Assembly (NCBI GenBank): GCA_000827265.1 | Contig: KN834755.1 | Location: 1,335,066 to 1,356,040, forward strand | Source: Collybiopsis luxurians FD-317 M1 | Lineage: Eukaryota > Basidiomycota > Agaricomycetes > Agaricales > Omphalotaceae | Length of the DNA: 20,975 nucleotides | Direction of reading: 5' to 3' | Notes under the pieces: model-generated | The model's database searches: none | What the model was told of the DNA's origin: nothing | What the model saw: the letters and a program-made list of their open reading frames with translations, nothing else | Shown here: positions 1 to 9,388 of the stretch, in pieces | Numbering within the stretch: the first letter of the stretch is position 1 | Layout: the number at the start of each line of letters is the position of its first letter | Made by a program: the position numbers and the translations under genes

Positions 1-742
1 AAGGCCACACTGATTGGGTGCGGTCAGTGGCATTTTCTCCAGATGGAAAGAGAATTGTATCTGGCTCTGGTGATAAGACAGTCAGGATCTGGAATGCAGA
101 GACTGGAACTCCCATTGGGGAGCCTCTTCAAGGCCACACTGATGGGGTGCAGTCAGTGGCATTTTCTCCAGATGGAAAGGGAATTGTATCTAGTTATGAT
201 GACAAGACAGTCAGGATCTGGAATGCAGAGACTGGGGCTCCCATTGGGGAGCCCCTTCAGATCCTCACTGGCTCTGTGGAATCAACTGACTTTTTCCCAG
301 ATGAAATTCCAGTTGTGCCCAATCATTATACTTCAGGGCCTTTTAAATCTCAAACTAATTTTAGTGAAGTAAGACCCTCATTTTGTCCATCTTTAAAAAT
401 CTCTGACTTCATCATCTATTACTTTCATTAGAATTCAATTCCTCAATCCTGGATTTCCAATTTGCACCACACCTCCCTTGAACATAGTGAGTTTTGGTTT
501 TCATTATATTTCTTTTTCTTGCCACTTATTGTCATTTAGACTTGGGATGGAAAGTGGCTGATGATGGATGGGTTTATTTTCCCAATGTCAAGAATGGTAT
601 TTTCTGGATCCCAGAGCAGTATCGCAAGAATTTGATTGCTGATGAGACACTGGTTGTGATTTCAGTGGATGGTTACAACCAGATTTCTTTTATAGATTGT
701 GTGTATGGAGAAGATTGGCATAAATGCTGGTCTTCCAAATAA
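1..742 (+). CDS. 3' end of a WD40-repeat protein, probably the sensor end of a NACHT/STAND NLR-like gene (5' end outside window)
   Basis: Three exons join in phase: 1-368, 432-486 and 540-742, ending at TAA 740-742. Intron 1 (369-431, 63 bases) runs GTAAGA..TTAG and intron 2 (487-539, 53 bases) GTGAGT..TTAG. The reading is frame 3, then phase 0 into [18 protein letters not shown], then phase 1 into [10 protein letters not shown]. Exon 1 holds two 43-residue WD40 blades with [12 protein letters not shown] and [11 protein letters not shown], followed by a degenerate third blade. The C-terminal cap has [15 protein letters not shown] and [10 protein letters not shown]. From memory, fungal NACHT-WD40 proteins end with a similar GW..FWVP..HG.SW..C module; that is family knowledge I could not check. 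WD40 blades in such proteins form a beta-propeller that senses a ligand, while the NACHT domain, not seen here, would lie upstream. No internal stop interrupts the splice model, unlike every other gene in the window, so it may be functional. Confidence 0.8.
3..260 (+). repeat. Two tandem 129-base WD40 blade repeats
   Basis: Units 3-131 and 132-260 each encode 43 residues. Counting by eye gives about 12 differences in 129 bases, roughly 91% identity. The differences change residues such as W to G after GHTD, R to Q, and GSG to SYD, while the structural positions GH, SPDG and IW are constant. High sequence identity between blades, with changes at a few surface positions, is the pattern known for fungal NLR repeat domains. 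Confidence 0.85.
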
Positions 743-1961
743 CTCTTTGTCTCAATATGCTTGTTTGTTTTTACTGGAAAGCCAATGTTTGTTGTCCACT
801 TGTCCCCTTACTATCTTTATAATGCCCTACAGCCCTGGCCAGCAATACTAATAGTCACCTTGTATCTTTGCTTTTCTTTTGCTGCTTGAATGTGCACCTA
901 AACATTTCATTTTGTATATATTTCTTGAAACCATATGACTTGGAAATTAAGCACTCTGTGACTGCTATTTAGCCTCTTTATCTCTGACTCTATTGCTATT
1001 CTTGCCACTGTCTAAATACCCAAATTCCTGCTGTTCCTCCAAAGCTGTTCCATTGTTCCATTGTACCTTGCTTTGTTATATCATTTTATATCATTTTTAC
1101 TTCTAGTAATTATCTAATTCTTGTTTCTAATATAATTCTAACAACATTATTACAACAGCTAATAGCTGAATGCACTGCATGTATACCAGGAGATTAAATG
1201 TAACAGTGGGATGTGACAATACAGTACTTAGCTGAAATAACAATATACAGCTAGCAGCTATCTGTAGTTGCTATATCCAAATTAACTAGAGTAGGTGACA
1301 TCTAGTCTAGCTTTCATTTATTGAGCTCACAAAATCTTTGTAATCTTGAGTATTAGTCAGGTGCGCTATGCATCCATGTGCTACATCAGAAGACTTGCAC
1401 AGTTCATTTTTTGCTTCCTTTAGTTTTACCACTTATTTCATTGACAGATAGCTTAATGTTTGTGTAATAGACCTTATTAGCCATATGTTACAGGAAAAAA
1501 GTGACTCACAATTTGAACTGTCCTGAAATAAAAAGCTGATGAAAAATGCAGCTCCACAGCTCTGTTTGATCTCTGTTTCTAGCCGGAATCACAATAACAT
1601 GATTAATTGACATATCTCTGCCCTCTACTGCAATGAGCCTTATATCCCCAGAATTATTGCTTAAATTTGGGCCAGAACTTGCTGATCCTTCCTGCCAGTA
1701 CTATAGTTTTGTAAAAAAGACATCCCAGCTGGCCTTTCCAGTTGAAGTGCTTACAGCCAAAAAGTCTATTTTGTAGACTTTTTGGGACTGGAATATACAC
1801 ATCCAGAACAAGGAGGTGAACAATATCACTGTGCTTTCTGTGCTCCTTCCCTTGATGCAAGTGCTTATATTGGTTCAAGTACATTATAGAATGCTCTCCA
1901 TTTTCTTTCCCTGACACAATGTCAGATTCTATCCTGAGGAAATTGAGGAACTTGCTCAATT
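743..1961. other. Non-coding interval
   Basis: AT-rich sequence after the WD40 stop codon. The only open frame of note is on the minus strand at 1654-1959 (101 codons, non-ATG start). It lacks a recognisable motif and is crossed by the hairpin at 1757-1785, so I do not call it a gene. I see no RNA gene. Confidence 0.5.
1757..1785. repeat. Perfect 12-base inverted repeat (hairpin)
   Basis: CCAAAAAGTCTA at 1757-1768 is exactly complementary to TAGACTTTTTGG at 1774-1785, with the 5-base loop TTTTG. No coding or known element explains it. There is no T-run or other terminator context that would fit a eukaryotic gene end. Confidence 0.75.
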
Positions 1962-2165
1962 ACATCAGGAAAACTAAAGACACTTCAGAGATACTTCAGA
2001 GATCTCTCAGGAAACTTAAAGGTCTTTAGGATTTTGGCCATAGCCTAGGCTGCCTAGGCTATCCAGGCTACCTAAAGCTCCCAGGGGTGCCTAGGCTAAA
2101 GCCAGCATCCTAGAGAGCTTCAGGGTACCTTGGCTAACCTGGGCCAAGGGTAGTTTTCCTGATGT
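1962..2165. mobile_element. Small inverted-repeat element (MITE-like), 204 bases
   Basis: The ends ACATCAGGAAAACT (1962-1975) and AGTTTTCCTGATGT (2152-2165) are perfect 14-base inverted repeats. The interior carries repeated CCTAGGCT and CCAGGCTA words and direct copies of CTTCAGAGAT. No coding potential is seen. The terminal words match the element at 5793-5942, so this is a family. A target-site duplication is not clear from the flanks, so the exact boundary could move by one or two bases. Confidence 0.65.
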
Positions 2166-2271
2166 CCTACAGTGTATCAATGTATAGGTATTGTATTAGT
2201 TGTCAATATTTTTTTGGCATCACCTTGAAATTTACATGTCATTGTGGGAATTAATATGAGACAAAAATGAG

Positions 2272-2532
2272 GTGAGTGTCATTCTGTTTGTCCTAGAGTT
2301 TGCCTCAGGCTGTCTCCAAGACACCCAGGGTTCACTGGGGACTCTCAAAGACCCTCAGAAATCTCCCAAAGCTCACCAGGGACTCTCAGAGATCCTTGGG
2401 ACTCTCTTAAAGACCCTAAAGAATTACAACATATGGGGGGATGTCCCCTGGTCAGCCTGGTCAGCCTGGAATGCCCAGATAGCCCAAGGGGATTTTCAGT
2501 CAGCCTAGGCTGGGGTTATTTTTTGCTGATGT
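2272..2532. mobile_element. Related inverted-repeat element fragment directly upstream of the LTR
   Basis: The right edge reads as ACATCAG-like on the minus strand (GCTGATGT at 2525-2532), and the interior shares CAGCCTAGGCTG, GACTCTCA/CTCAGAGAT and AAAGACCCT-type words with the element at 1962-2165. A matching left terminus was not found, so it may be truncated or may be only a sequence relative. It stops exactly where the Copia LTR starts. Confidence 0.4.
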
Positions 2533-2895
2533 TGTTAGAGATACGGGCACACAGTGCATGCAGTGCAAAGCAGCGCATAGTCGCATTGTGTCAGTGTATC
2601 CATGTTCCATATACTTTTCCTATCTTGACCCATTTGTACTTACTTCCTATGCCCTATCTCGGAGGTTCCTCTCCACAGAAGCATATGTAGTTTAGCTTAT
2701 ATTCAACATTAGCTTATTGTGTCACCTCAGAGTTGTCTATTACCTCTGAGGTGAGCTTACTATACTTTTATTTATATTTCGGACTCATACTAATGACACT
2801 TGTAGTAAATACTGATTGCTTTGTCAGGTACTTGTTAATACATAGAGTTGTCTATTACCTCTGAGTGAATACTGATTGCTTCATTAGCTCTAACA
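2533..2895 (+). mobile_element. 5' LTR of a Ty1/Copia retrotransposon (363 bases)
   Basis: Begins TGTTAGAG (2533-2540) and ends CTCTAACA (2888-2895), an exact 8-base inverted terminal repeat with the canonical TG..CA. A primer-binding-site-like sequence follows immediately and a Copia gag opens about 60 bases later. Inside the LTR a 22-base direct repeat occurs at 2729-2750 and 2844-2865, a 14-base repeat AATACTGATTGCTT at 2808-2821 and 2868-2881, and a 10-base palindrome pair CACCTCAGAG/CTCTGAGGTG at 2723-2732 and 2744-2753. No second LTR is present in the window, so the boundary rests on structure alone. Confidence 0.65.
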
Positions 2896-2909
2896 GGTTA
2901 TTGGGCTCC
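2896..2909 (+). promoter_or_regulatory. Candidate primer-binding site for reverse transcription
   Basis: GGTTATTGGGCTCC lies immediately 3' of the LTR end, the position where a tRNA 3' end or internal segment anneals to prime minus-strand synthesis in Copia elements. The priming tRNA cannot be named from this sequence alone. Confidence 0.4.
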
Positions 2910-2953
2910 CAAATTGCTCATTACATCTCTCTGCACTATCATTATCCCTTCCC

Positions 2954-5167
2954 ATGTCTACCACTGTCAATGCACTCACTGATGCCTTCCCAAGTATGTT
3001 CCAATGCTGAATGCCTCCAGCAAGAACTGGGCAATCTGGGAGATCTGCTTCATATCCAGTGTGCAGGGTAAAGGGAAGTGGGGCCATTTTGATGGCTCTG
3101 TCCCTTGGCTAACCCTCACAAACCCTTCAATGGCACTTGTTGAAGAGTTGGATGCATGGGAGAAAGACAAGGCTGTGGCTCACAACCTCCTCATCTCCAA
3201 GATCCCAGATTCTTTTGTCATGAAGCTTCATCAATATGCTACTGTTGCCAAAGCTTGGGTTGCCTTGGTTACCAAGTGCATGGAGAAGAGCAGTTTTGCT
3301 CAGACTGATCTTCACCAAGATTTTCTTCACTCTTACTGTCCTGCAAAGGGCAATGTCTGTCAATAGCTGGAGGGTCTCAATGTCAAGAAAGAATCACTTG
3401 CCTCTCTTGGAATCACTATTGAAGAATCTGATCATCATTCTACCATTCTCTGCAGTCTCCCCAAGTCATACTCAAAATTTGCATCCTCTATGATCTCTGC
3501 TGTGCAGATCATGTTCCCTGGCAAGCCAGTTACTCTCACTGGTCTTGTTGCTCAAATCTCCGAGCAATACAATCACAACCAGTGCAGGAGGAACTCAAAG
3601 GCCAAGTGAATGCAAAACAAGGAGGATGGAGATGAAGCTCTCATTGTCACATCATCAGCCAGCTCAAGGAGCAAGAAGTCGACATCCAACAAGTGCACTT
3701 GCTGGAAGTGTGGGAAGGAAGGCCATATTAAGTGTGATTGTCCAGACAAGGACAAGCTGTTGAAAGGCAGGTCATCTGGCTCAGGTTCGAAGTTGGGTGG
3801 GAATGCAAATGCTATCAAGGATTCAGACTTGGATTGGGAGACCAGCGGTGCATTTGGTATTGAAGACACAGATTCAGAGCACAGCAGTATGCCCAAGTTG
3901 CAGTCTGTACTCAGCAGTGATGACCTGTGGAGTGATTCAGACTTGTCCTGTGATGGAGAGGATGTTGGTGCCTGTGATGGTGCTGTGTTGTTCTCCGATG
4001 TGGAAGAGGATGTTGAGGAGGTACCTAAATTGCCAGATGGACTCGAAGAGGATTGGAGTGACATTCAGTCATTCCAAGGTAGTGAGTCAGGGTCAGACAG
4101 GGTGGTTTCCCTGGACTCTAATAGCTCTAAGTCATATGCACATGTTACAGTCCCTGCTGAAGTCCCTACCTCCATTCACTCTGAGTTGTATGACTCTGGA
4201 TGTAGCTGTCATATTTTGCCCTACTGAGATGAGTTCAGCTCATTCGAGTCTATTCCTCCAAAGCCATTCCATGCTGCAAACAAGCAAACATTCAATGCTG
4301 TAGGCATGGGGTCAATCACTGTTGATGTTCCATGCAGTATTGATGTCAACAAACTGGAACTTACTGAAGTCTTGTATTCTCCAGAAGTCAGCTATACCCT
4401 GGTCTCCATGGGTAGACTTGATGACCATGGTTTCTCTGCAACCTTTGCTGGAGGAAAATGCACTATTCATGGTCCTACAGGAGAGTTAGTTGGTGAAGTT
4501 CTGAAGACAAAGGGCAGCCTATATTGTGTCACACACAATGAGGTGATTGATGGAGTGGCAGCAGCAGAGACAGTTATGCTGGACCAGCTACACTGTCGCA
4601 TGGCTCACATCTCACCTAAGATTGCCAGCTGGATGGTAAGAGAGAAGTTTGTCACTGGAGTGAAGCTGGATGCATCTGGTCAGCAGGATGTATTCTATGA
4701 GTCATGCATGTATGGGAAGGCCATGAGAAAGTCAGTTGCAAAGGAGAGGAAGGAAGGATCACAAGCAACTTCTTTCAGTGAAGAAGTTCACTCAAATATC
4801 TGGGGTCCGGCTCCTATACAAAGTCTCCAAGGACACCATTACTACATCACATTCATTGACAATGCAACTTGATATGCTTACCTGGAGTTTCTTTGCAAGT
4901 TCTGCGCTCAAGGCATACCAGGATTATGAAGCATTTGTTGAGGAACAGTTCCAGGTTTCAATCAAAACCCTTCATTCCAACAATGGCAGTGAGTACACTG
5001 GTAAAGCCTTCATGCTCCACCTAAAGTCAAATGGGACACATCAGAAACTCACAGTACATGATATGCCACAACATAATGGTGTGGTAGAGAGGTACAACTG
5101 CACCTTGCTTGAGAAAGTCCAGGCTATGCTTCATGCTGGCAGGTCACAGGAGCATATTATGAACTGA
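2954..5167 (+). pseudogene. Truncated Ty1/Copia gag-protease-integrase relic
   Basis: An ATG at 2954 opens gag in frame 2; a shift near 3000 leads to frame 1, which then runs to 4872. Seen in order: a Gag helical region (about 3004-3600), a CCHC zinc knuckle CWKCGKEGHIKCDC (about 3691-3732), an acidic linker, the aspartic protease site YDSGCSCH (about 4189-4212), a GAG-pre-integrase LHCRMAHIS, and an integrase core with FIDN, then after a shift to frame 2 NNGSEYTG and HNGVVERYNCTLLEK. In-frame stops are TAG 3364, TGA 3607, TGA 4225 and TGA 4870. The second catalytic Asp of the DDE triad is Asn (codon 4979-4981) and the first Cys of the CxxC pair in the zinc region is Tyr. Reading ends at 5167, so reverse transcriptase, RNase H and the 3' LTR are missing. 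The element is dead. Confidence 0.88.
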
Positions 5168-5792
5168 AATTTCATGCATTGTCACACATCTTGACTATTT
5201 TTTACAAAAAAAAATTCAAATTTCAGCTGCACCTTTAAGTGCTTAATGAATTCTTCTGCTGAAACCTGTGCCAAATTTTTGTAAAGTCCCTGATCCCAAG
5301 GGTGCTTATAAAATTATTTTTTTCATATGGGTTGGTCACTGTCACACCCCCTTATGAAGTGCTTGCAATGGGACAGCAGGTCAAAATTTTTGCAGATTTT
5401 TAAATAAGACATTGATGTGCAATGATGACTCGGTACCTGCCAGTAGACCAAGGACTACAACAACCTGGTAGCAGAGACCAATGACTGATGTGGTTGCTAT
5501 TATTAAATTATATTCCGCTCCATTCTGGAGGAAATTCTGTTGATCTCTGTACTTACCAGCTGCAGGAGATTGTAAAGTTGAAGAGATATACTACTTCATC
5601 AATTGCAAAGTTATCTACTCATTGATGGCACATTGCACCATGATCGTAATCAGGATTAGTTATACATAGTTTTCCCTTACCCTCAGGTTTGCCTTTAGCT
5701 ATTAACTTGTAAGCTTTAATTATGCTCAGGAGCTCAATGCAGCTTTCTTAGCATGCATTGTACTATGAACAATGTAGTACAGTATTCTAATA
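5168..5792. other. Non-coding interval downstream of the Copia truncation
   Basis: AT-rich DNA with an A-run near 5205-5213 and no open frame of note. No RT/RNase H remnants and no LTR copy were found, so the break at about 5167 is abrupt. Confidence 0.5.
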
Positions 5793-5942
5793 CATCAGAA
5801 AAACTACTTGGAGCCCAGGCTGGCAGAGGATGACTCCCAAATCCTAGGCTATCCCAGGGATCCCCAGGGAAACCTAGGACAACTCAGGACAGATTTGGGA
5901 GTCATCCCCTGCCAGCCTGGGCTCCAAGTAGTTCTTCTGATG
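5793..5942. mobile_element. 150-base foldback/MITE element with 51-base arms
   Basis: The left arm 5793-5843 and right arm 5892-5942 are reverse complements with only two mismatches by eye, leaving a 48-base loop. The ends are CATCAG..CTGATG, and the first 15 bases resemble the element at 1962-2165. No coding capacity is seen. It would transcribe into a long, nearly perfect stem from either strand. Flanks are TA-rich but no clear target duplication was seen. Confidence 0.8.
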
Positions 5943-6922
5943 CCTACCATGCAGTGTTTGGAACAAGTATCCCATCTCCATCAAAAGATCCTTCCAAGTT
6001 GCAGGCTTAGTAGTTATTACTGACAGAGTTCAATTATAACTCTCCAGTAATTTTAAACATGCACTGGTTATATGTAATGAGACACAGTGAGATGACTGGC
6101 CATGTAAAGCAAGTTTTATCCTTTGCATTATTGTGGCCATGGATAGCAAGTAGTTTTAACTTGTACTGGTTACACATTGGTCTCATTTTTGGAAAATTTT
6201 TGAATAAAAACCAAAACCAAAACCAAAACTAAAATAAATAAGAATACTTAGTACTTAGTGTTGTATTTCTCAGTTTGCCATTAGTAATACAATCCGGCAT
6301 ATGTAGTTCCAAGTTGGATTACTCATCTACTGCAAACAGTATTACTCAGAAATTGGTAGTAGAAGTATGTAGAATATTCTAGATACTGTGTTATGTAGTA
6401 TATAAGGCCTATATCGAGGCCAGTACCATAGAACAGAACAATTAATCATATCCAATATTCAAGTCTCACCACTCTGATCAAACCATTGCGCCACATTTCT
6501 ACAATACTTAGTGTGCAACCTCCATGGACAAGAGGAAATGTTTAGTCAGAGTGAATTCCTGATTGTTAATTGTAATTCTTCCATAAACTTCAGGGGCAAG
6601 ATGTTCCATTGTAGCAGTTGAGTTGAGTGTATACTCTGCATGTTGGCAGTCAAAGTGGGTGGATGAAAAGAAGGGTGGAGGGAATGGATATTAGATAAAC
6701 AAACAACAAATGAGTGATGCTCTGAGCTACTTGAACAACTAGTTGGGATTCTCAACATAACGCCATGTTGGATTCTCGGATTGTCAGAAGGAAGGGTTTT
6801 TTTTCTTCTTTTTCCATAGTACATACTCTACTCTGCACCTTTGCTCATACCTACTCCACTGAACTAACTCTCCTGCAGAACAGTCATTGTATACTGTACA
6901 CAAGAGTGCACAGCTGATTCAT
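5943..6922. other. Non-coding interval with a short AAAACC microsatellite
   Basis: Contains four near-perfect AAAACC units at 6207-6230. A minus-strand open frame at 6546-6824 has no recognisable motif, and I see no splice context to support it. Nothing else was identified. Confidence 0.45.
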
Positions 6923-7237
6923 TCAAGACCACTCCTGTGTTGATGCATTGGCAAGGACAGTAACCTGTTGGAAGATCCCAAGAGCTGAATCCATGCCACT
7001 GTTCCATTCCTGTAATTGATGAAGTGATGTCACAAAACTCCACATGCCTTCTGCAGTTGGAAATTCCAGAAGTACTTTACACAGTGACACTGGCTTTGCA
7101 GTTTGCGCCATTGGTTGAAATGCTATACTCCATTGATCATTTGTGCTTTCAAAATTCATTAGCACTTTGAGGGAGAGGAAATTTGAAAGACATGAAGAAG
7201 GGAAGAACTCTAGTACTGCACATACTGAACATATCAT
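6923..7237 (-). other. Open reading frame of unknown function, weak candidate exon
   Basis: A stop-free minus-strand frame of 104 codons reading FESTNDQWSIAFQPM, VLLEFPTAEGMWSFVTSLHQ and ALGIFQQVTVLANAS. It has no ATG-supported start, no recognised domain and no convincing splice sites. The plus strand here also reads in a protein-like way but with stops (for example LHMPSAVGNSRSTLHSDTG and SKFISTLRERKFERHEEGK), so I cannot decide the strand. It may be a fragment of a decayed gene rather than an independent one. Confidence 0.25.
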
Positions 7238-7556
7238 TCAGGTAGATGCTGGGCACAGGCACAGTCTTTGCTGTATGTCCCAAATCCTTGTTCTTACAGT
7301 ATCGGTATCATCTGTCCAGGATAGGATAGGATTAGATTGGTCCAAAAAAAAAATCTGATGTTCCTTTTTGGTGACACCTAAAATGCCAGGTTTTTCAAAT
7401 CAAAGGTGGCAATGGTTTTAGACCACATTACATTTGCAATTTGTCCATCAGTTAGTTAAACTTTGAGCCCTTCTTCCATCCTCATTTCCATCTGCCTTAT
7501 TGTTTAAAATGCCACCAGGTTTTCTCCTTCATGTTTTCCATTTTCTCAAGGCCTAG

Positions 7557-9192
7557 GATTGGACTCTTTTCAACCAACACAGAGTTTTATATCTCTTGTC
7601 TGGTATTGACTTGGTTGAGAGAGATGACTGTGGACACAGCTACAACTTTAATGACCACATTGGCATCAACAAAGCAAGGGCAGGAGGATGATTTCAGAGG
7701 ATGGAGGTCACACAATGGGTGGCATTACTTTCAGCCTCTAGGGGAGAGCAAGCATGCATACTATGTTCCAGCTTCACAGAACAGTTTGGGGGGGAATATG
7801 TATGTTGTTGAAATTCTGTTCATGTTTTTCTGTTTGTTGATTACAATTTGATAGGTTTCTACATGCGTCATTTATGACCAAGTAAAAATCAATCATTATC
7901 AATCCATTGAGGATAGCTCTTTACTGGGCCATCACTCATTCTCAACACCCCCTGCTCATGTCCAAAGTTATTTGCAATTGCAATTTGAACAACTCACTGA
8001 CATTGAGGAGGAGCTGCATTTCCGGTCAGTTTACTCTCAGCATAATCCATGACAAATTTGGTTCCTTAGGTTTTCACTGCCAAAGGATGCCATAAAAGAA
8101 GCTAATGACTGCCTAATGTTCAATAATCTCCCAAAAGATGGTGCAGAAATGGCAATGATCTACGCTTGCTTCAATTAACAGTGAATTATCAGAACTAATA
8201 TCAAGTTACTTCAATGGACCTCAAATGTTATCTGATGAATGCATGTCATACCTTGTCATCTCAACATCCTCCTCTTCAATGGAGACCAATGATGCAGACA
8301 AAGGGGACTACAACCTGCTGATGTGCACCCTGCATTTCATCAGCAACAGTGCTTCATTACACTAGTGCATGCATAATTCATTACCCTACTCACTTCTGCT
8401 CAATCTTCACAAAATCTCATGCAGAAACTGATACAGCCTTTGAACTGGGTGCATGAACAGGCTGGCATGTCAATAATTTGATTAGGTTAACCCTTTGCTT
8501 GTACTTAGGTTGATCTCCTCCTTCCTGCTCTAGAATCCCAATTGTCCATTCCCTCAAGTCACCTTGCAAAAGCTGCAGCCAAAGTCAACTACCTTCAGAG
8601 TATGCATAATGAAATCATCAGTACCCTCTGTCCCTCCATCTCACCCATCCTCTAATCTCAATCTCAATCCTAATCCTAATCTTCATAATCTAGGGTGGCC
8701 ACACCCTCCAATGCAACCAACTTGGCCCCCCAAAACTATTATGAATGAAAAATCCTCCTCCAAAGAACAAACCCTTAAAATCCTTGCAAATGCAAGCAAA
8801 ATGGTGTCACAGTCAACCATGCACTCTTTGCACTGTATAATGTTGCATGGGGACAGTTGAGTTTGAATTTTAAAGCTATCCAGGAGCCTTTGTGAGTTTT
8901 GATTTTATTTTTATTTCTTGTTATCTTCTTTCAAAGATTGGGGTGACCACTGTTCTGACATATCCTCTCCCTCTCACAGAATGATGTACACAGTGCTCAA
9001 CCTCTGACCCTACTGCACCCTTCCACCACCTACTGGTTCCTTGCACTCACCTACTTCTATGTTGTCCTCCCCACCTTTGTCCCTACCACCCTTGCTGCAT
9101 TCTGGATGAGAGTAAAGGGTGTGAAAGAGCAGACCAGGAAGGTTGTCAAGAGTCTGTTTTTGACAGCACGGGAGATGTGGGGCAAGGGTTAG
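7557..9192 (+). pseudogene. Unrecognised spliced gene, probably decayed
   Basis: Protein-like segments join through plausible introns. A first segment, opened by a possible acceptor CCTAG at 7552-7556, reads DWTLFNQHRVLYLLSGIDLV and on to FTEQFGGEY, with one TGA at 7689. Intron GTATGT..ATAG (7800-7854) leads to VIYDQVKINHYQSIEDSSLL, then intron GTCAGT..TTAG (8025-8069) joins in phase to SLPKDAIKEANDCLMFNNLP. From about 8160 frame 3 reads SELSELISSYFNGPQMLSDE up to 8362, so the frame shifts or an intron is missed. Frame 1 resumes with SAQSSQNLMQKLIQPLNW. A probable intron GTGCAT..TTAG then leads to VDLLLPALESQLSIPSSHLA, and after several stops a GTGAGT..AAAG intron (8892-8936) leads to a last exon ending AAFWMRVKGVKEQTRKVVKS..MWGKG and TAG 9190-9192. 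A hydrophobic stretch (FLALTYFYVVLPTFVPTTL) precedes the basic end. I do not recognise the family. The exact gene model is uncertain; the splice phases are the best evidence that it was a gene. Confidence 0.45.
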
Positions 9193-9388
9193 CACTGTGT
9201 GCATTCTCTCACACAGTAAGAATTTAACAGCCTTCAATGCAGTGACATCGGCACTATTGAGGGCTGTTCATAGGGCAGTTCACAATCAAGGCCAGATCTT
9301 AATTCATTTACTTATCAAAATGTATTTAATATATCTGAATGTAGTTACAGGATAAGATATACAGTAGAGATAATCAAGTAAGCAAAGG
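9193..9388. other. Gap between convergent decayed genes
   Basis: Short interval between the 3' end of the plus-strand gene (9192) and the 3' end of the minus-strand relic (9389). No feature is seen. Confidence 0.4.

Noticed and set aside
2272..2690. Plus-strand open frames of 78 and 85 codons
   Set aside because: They cross an inverted-repeat element fragment and the LTR boundary, so they are not genes.
3781..3800. GGTTCGA word suggesting a tRNA T-arm
   Set aside because: It lies inside the Copia gag linker, with no A-box or cloverleaf partners around it.
5168..5792. Search for reverse transcriptase, RNase H or a second LTR after the integrase
   Set aside because: No YVDD-like motif, no Copia RT reading frame and no copy of the LTR termini were found in this interval.
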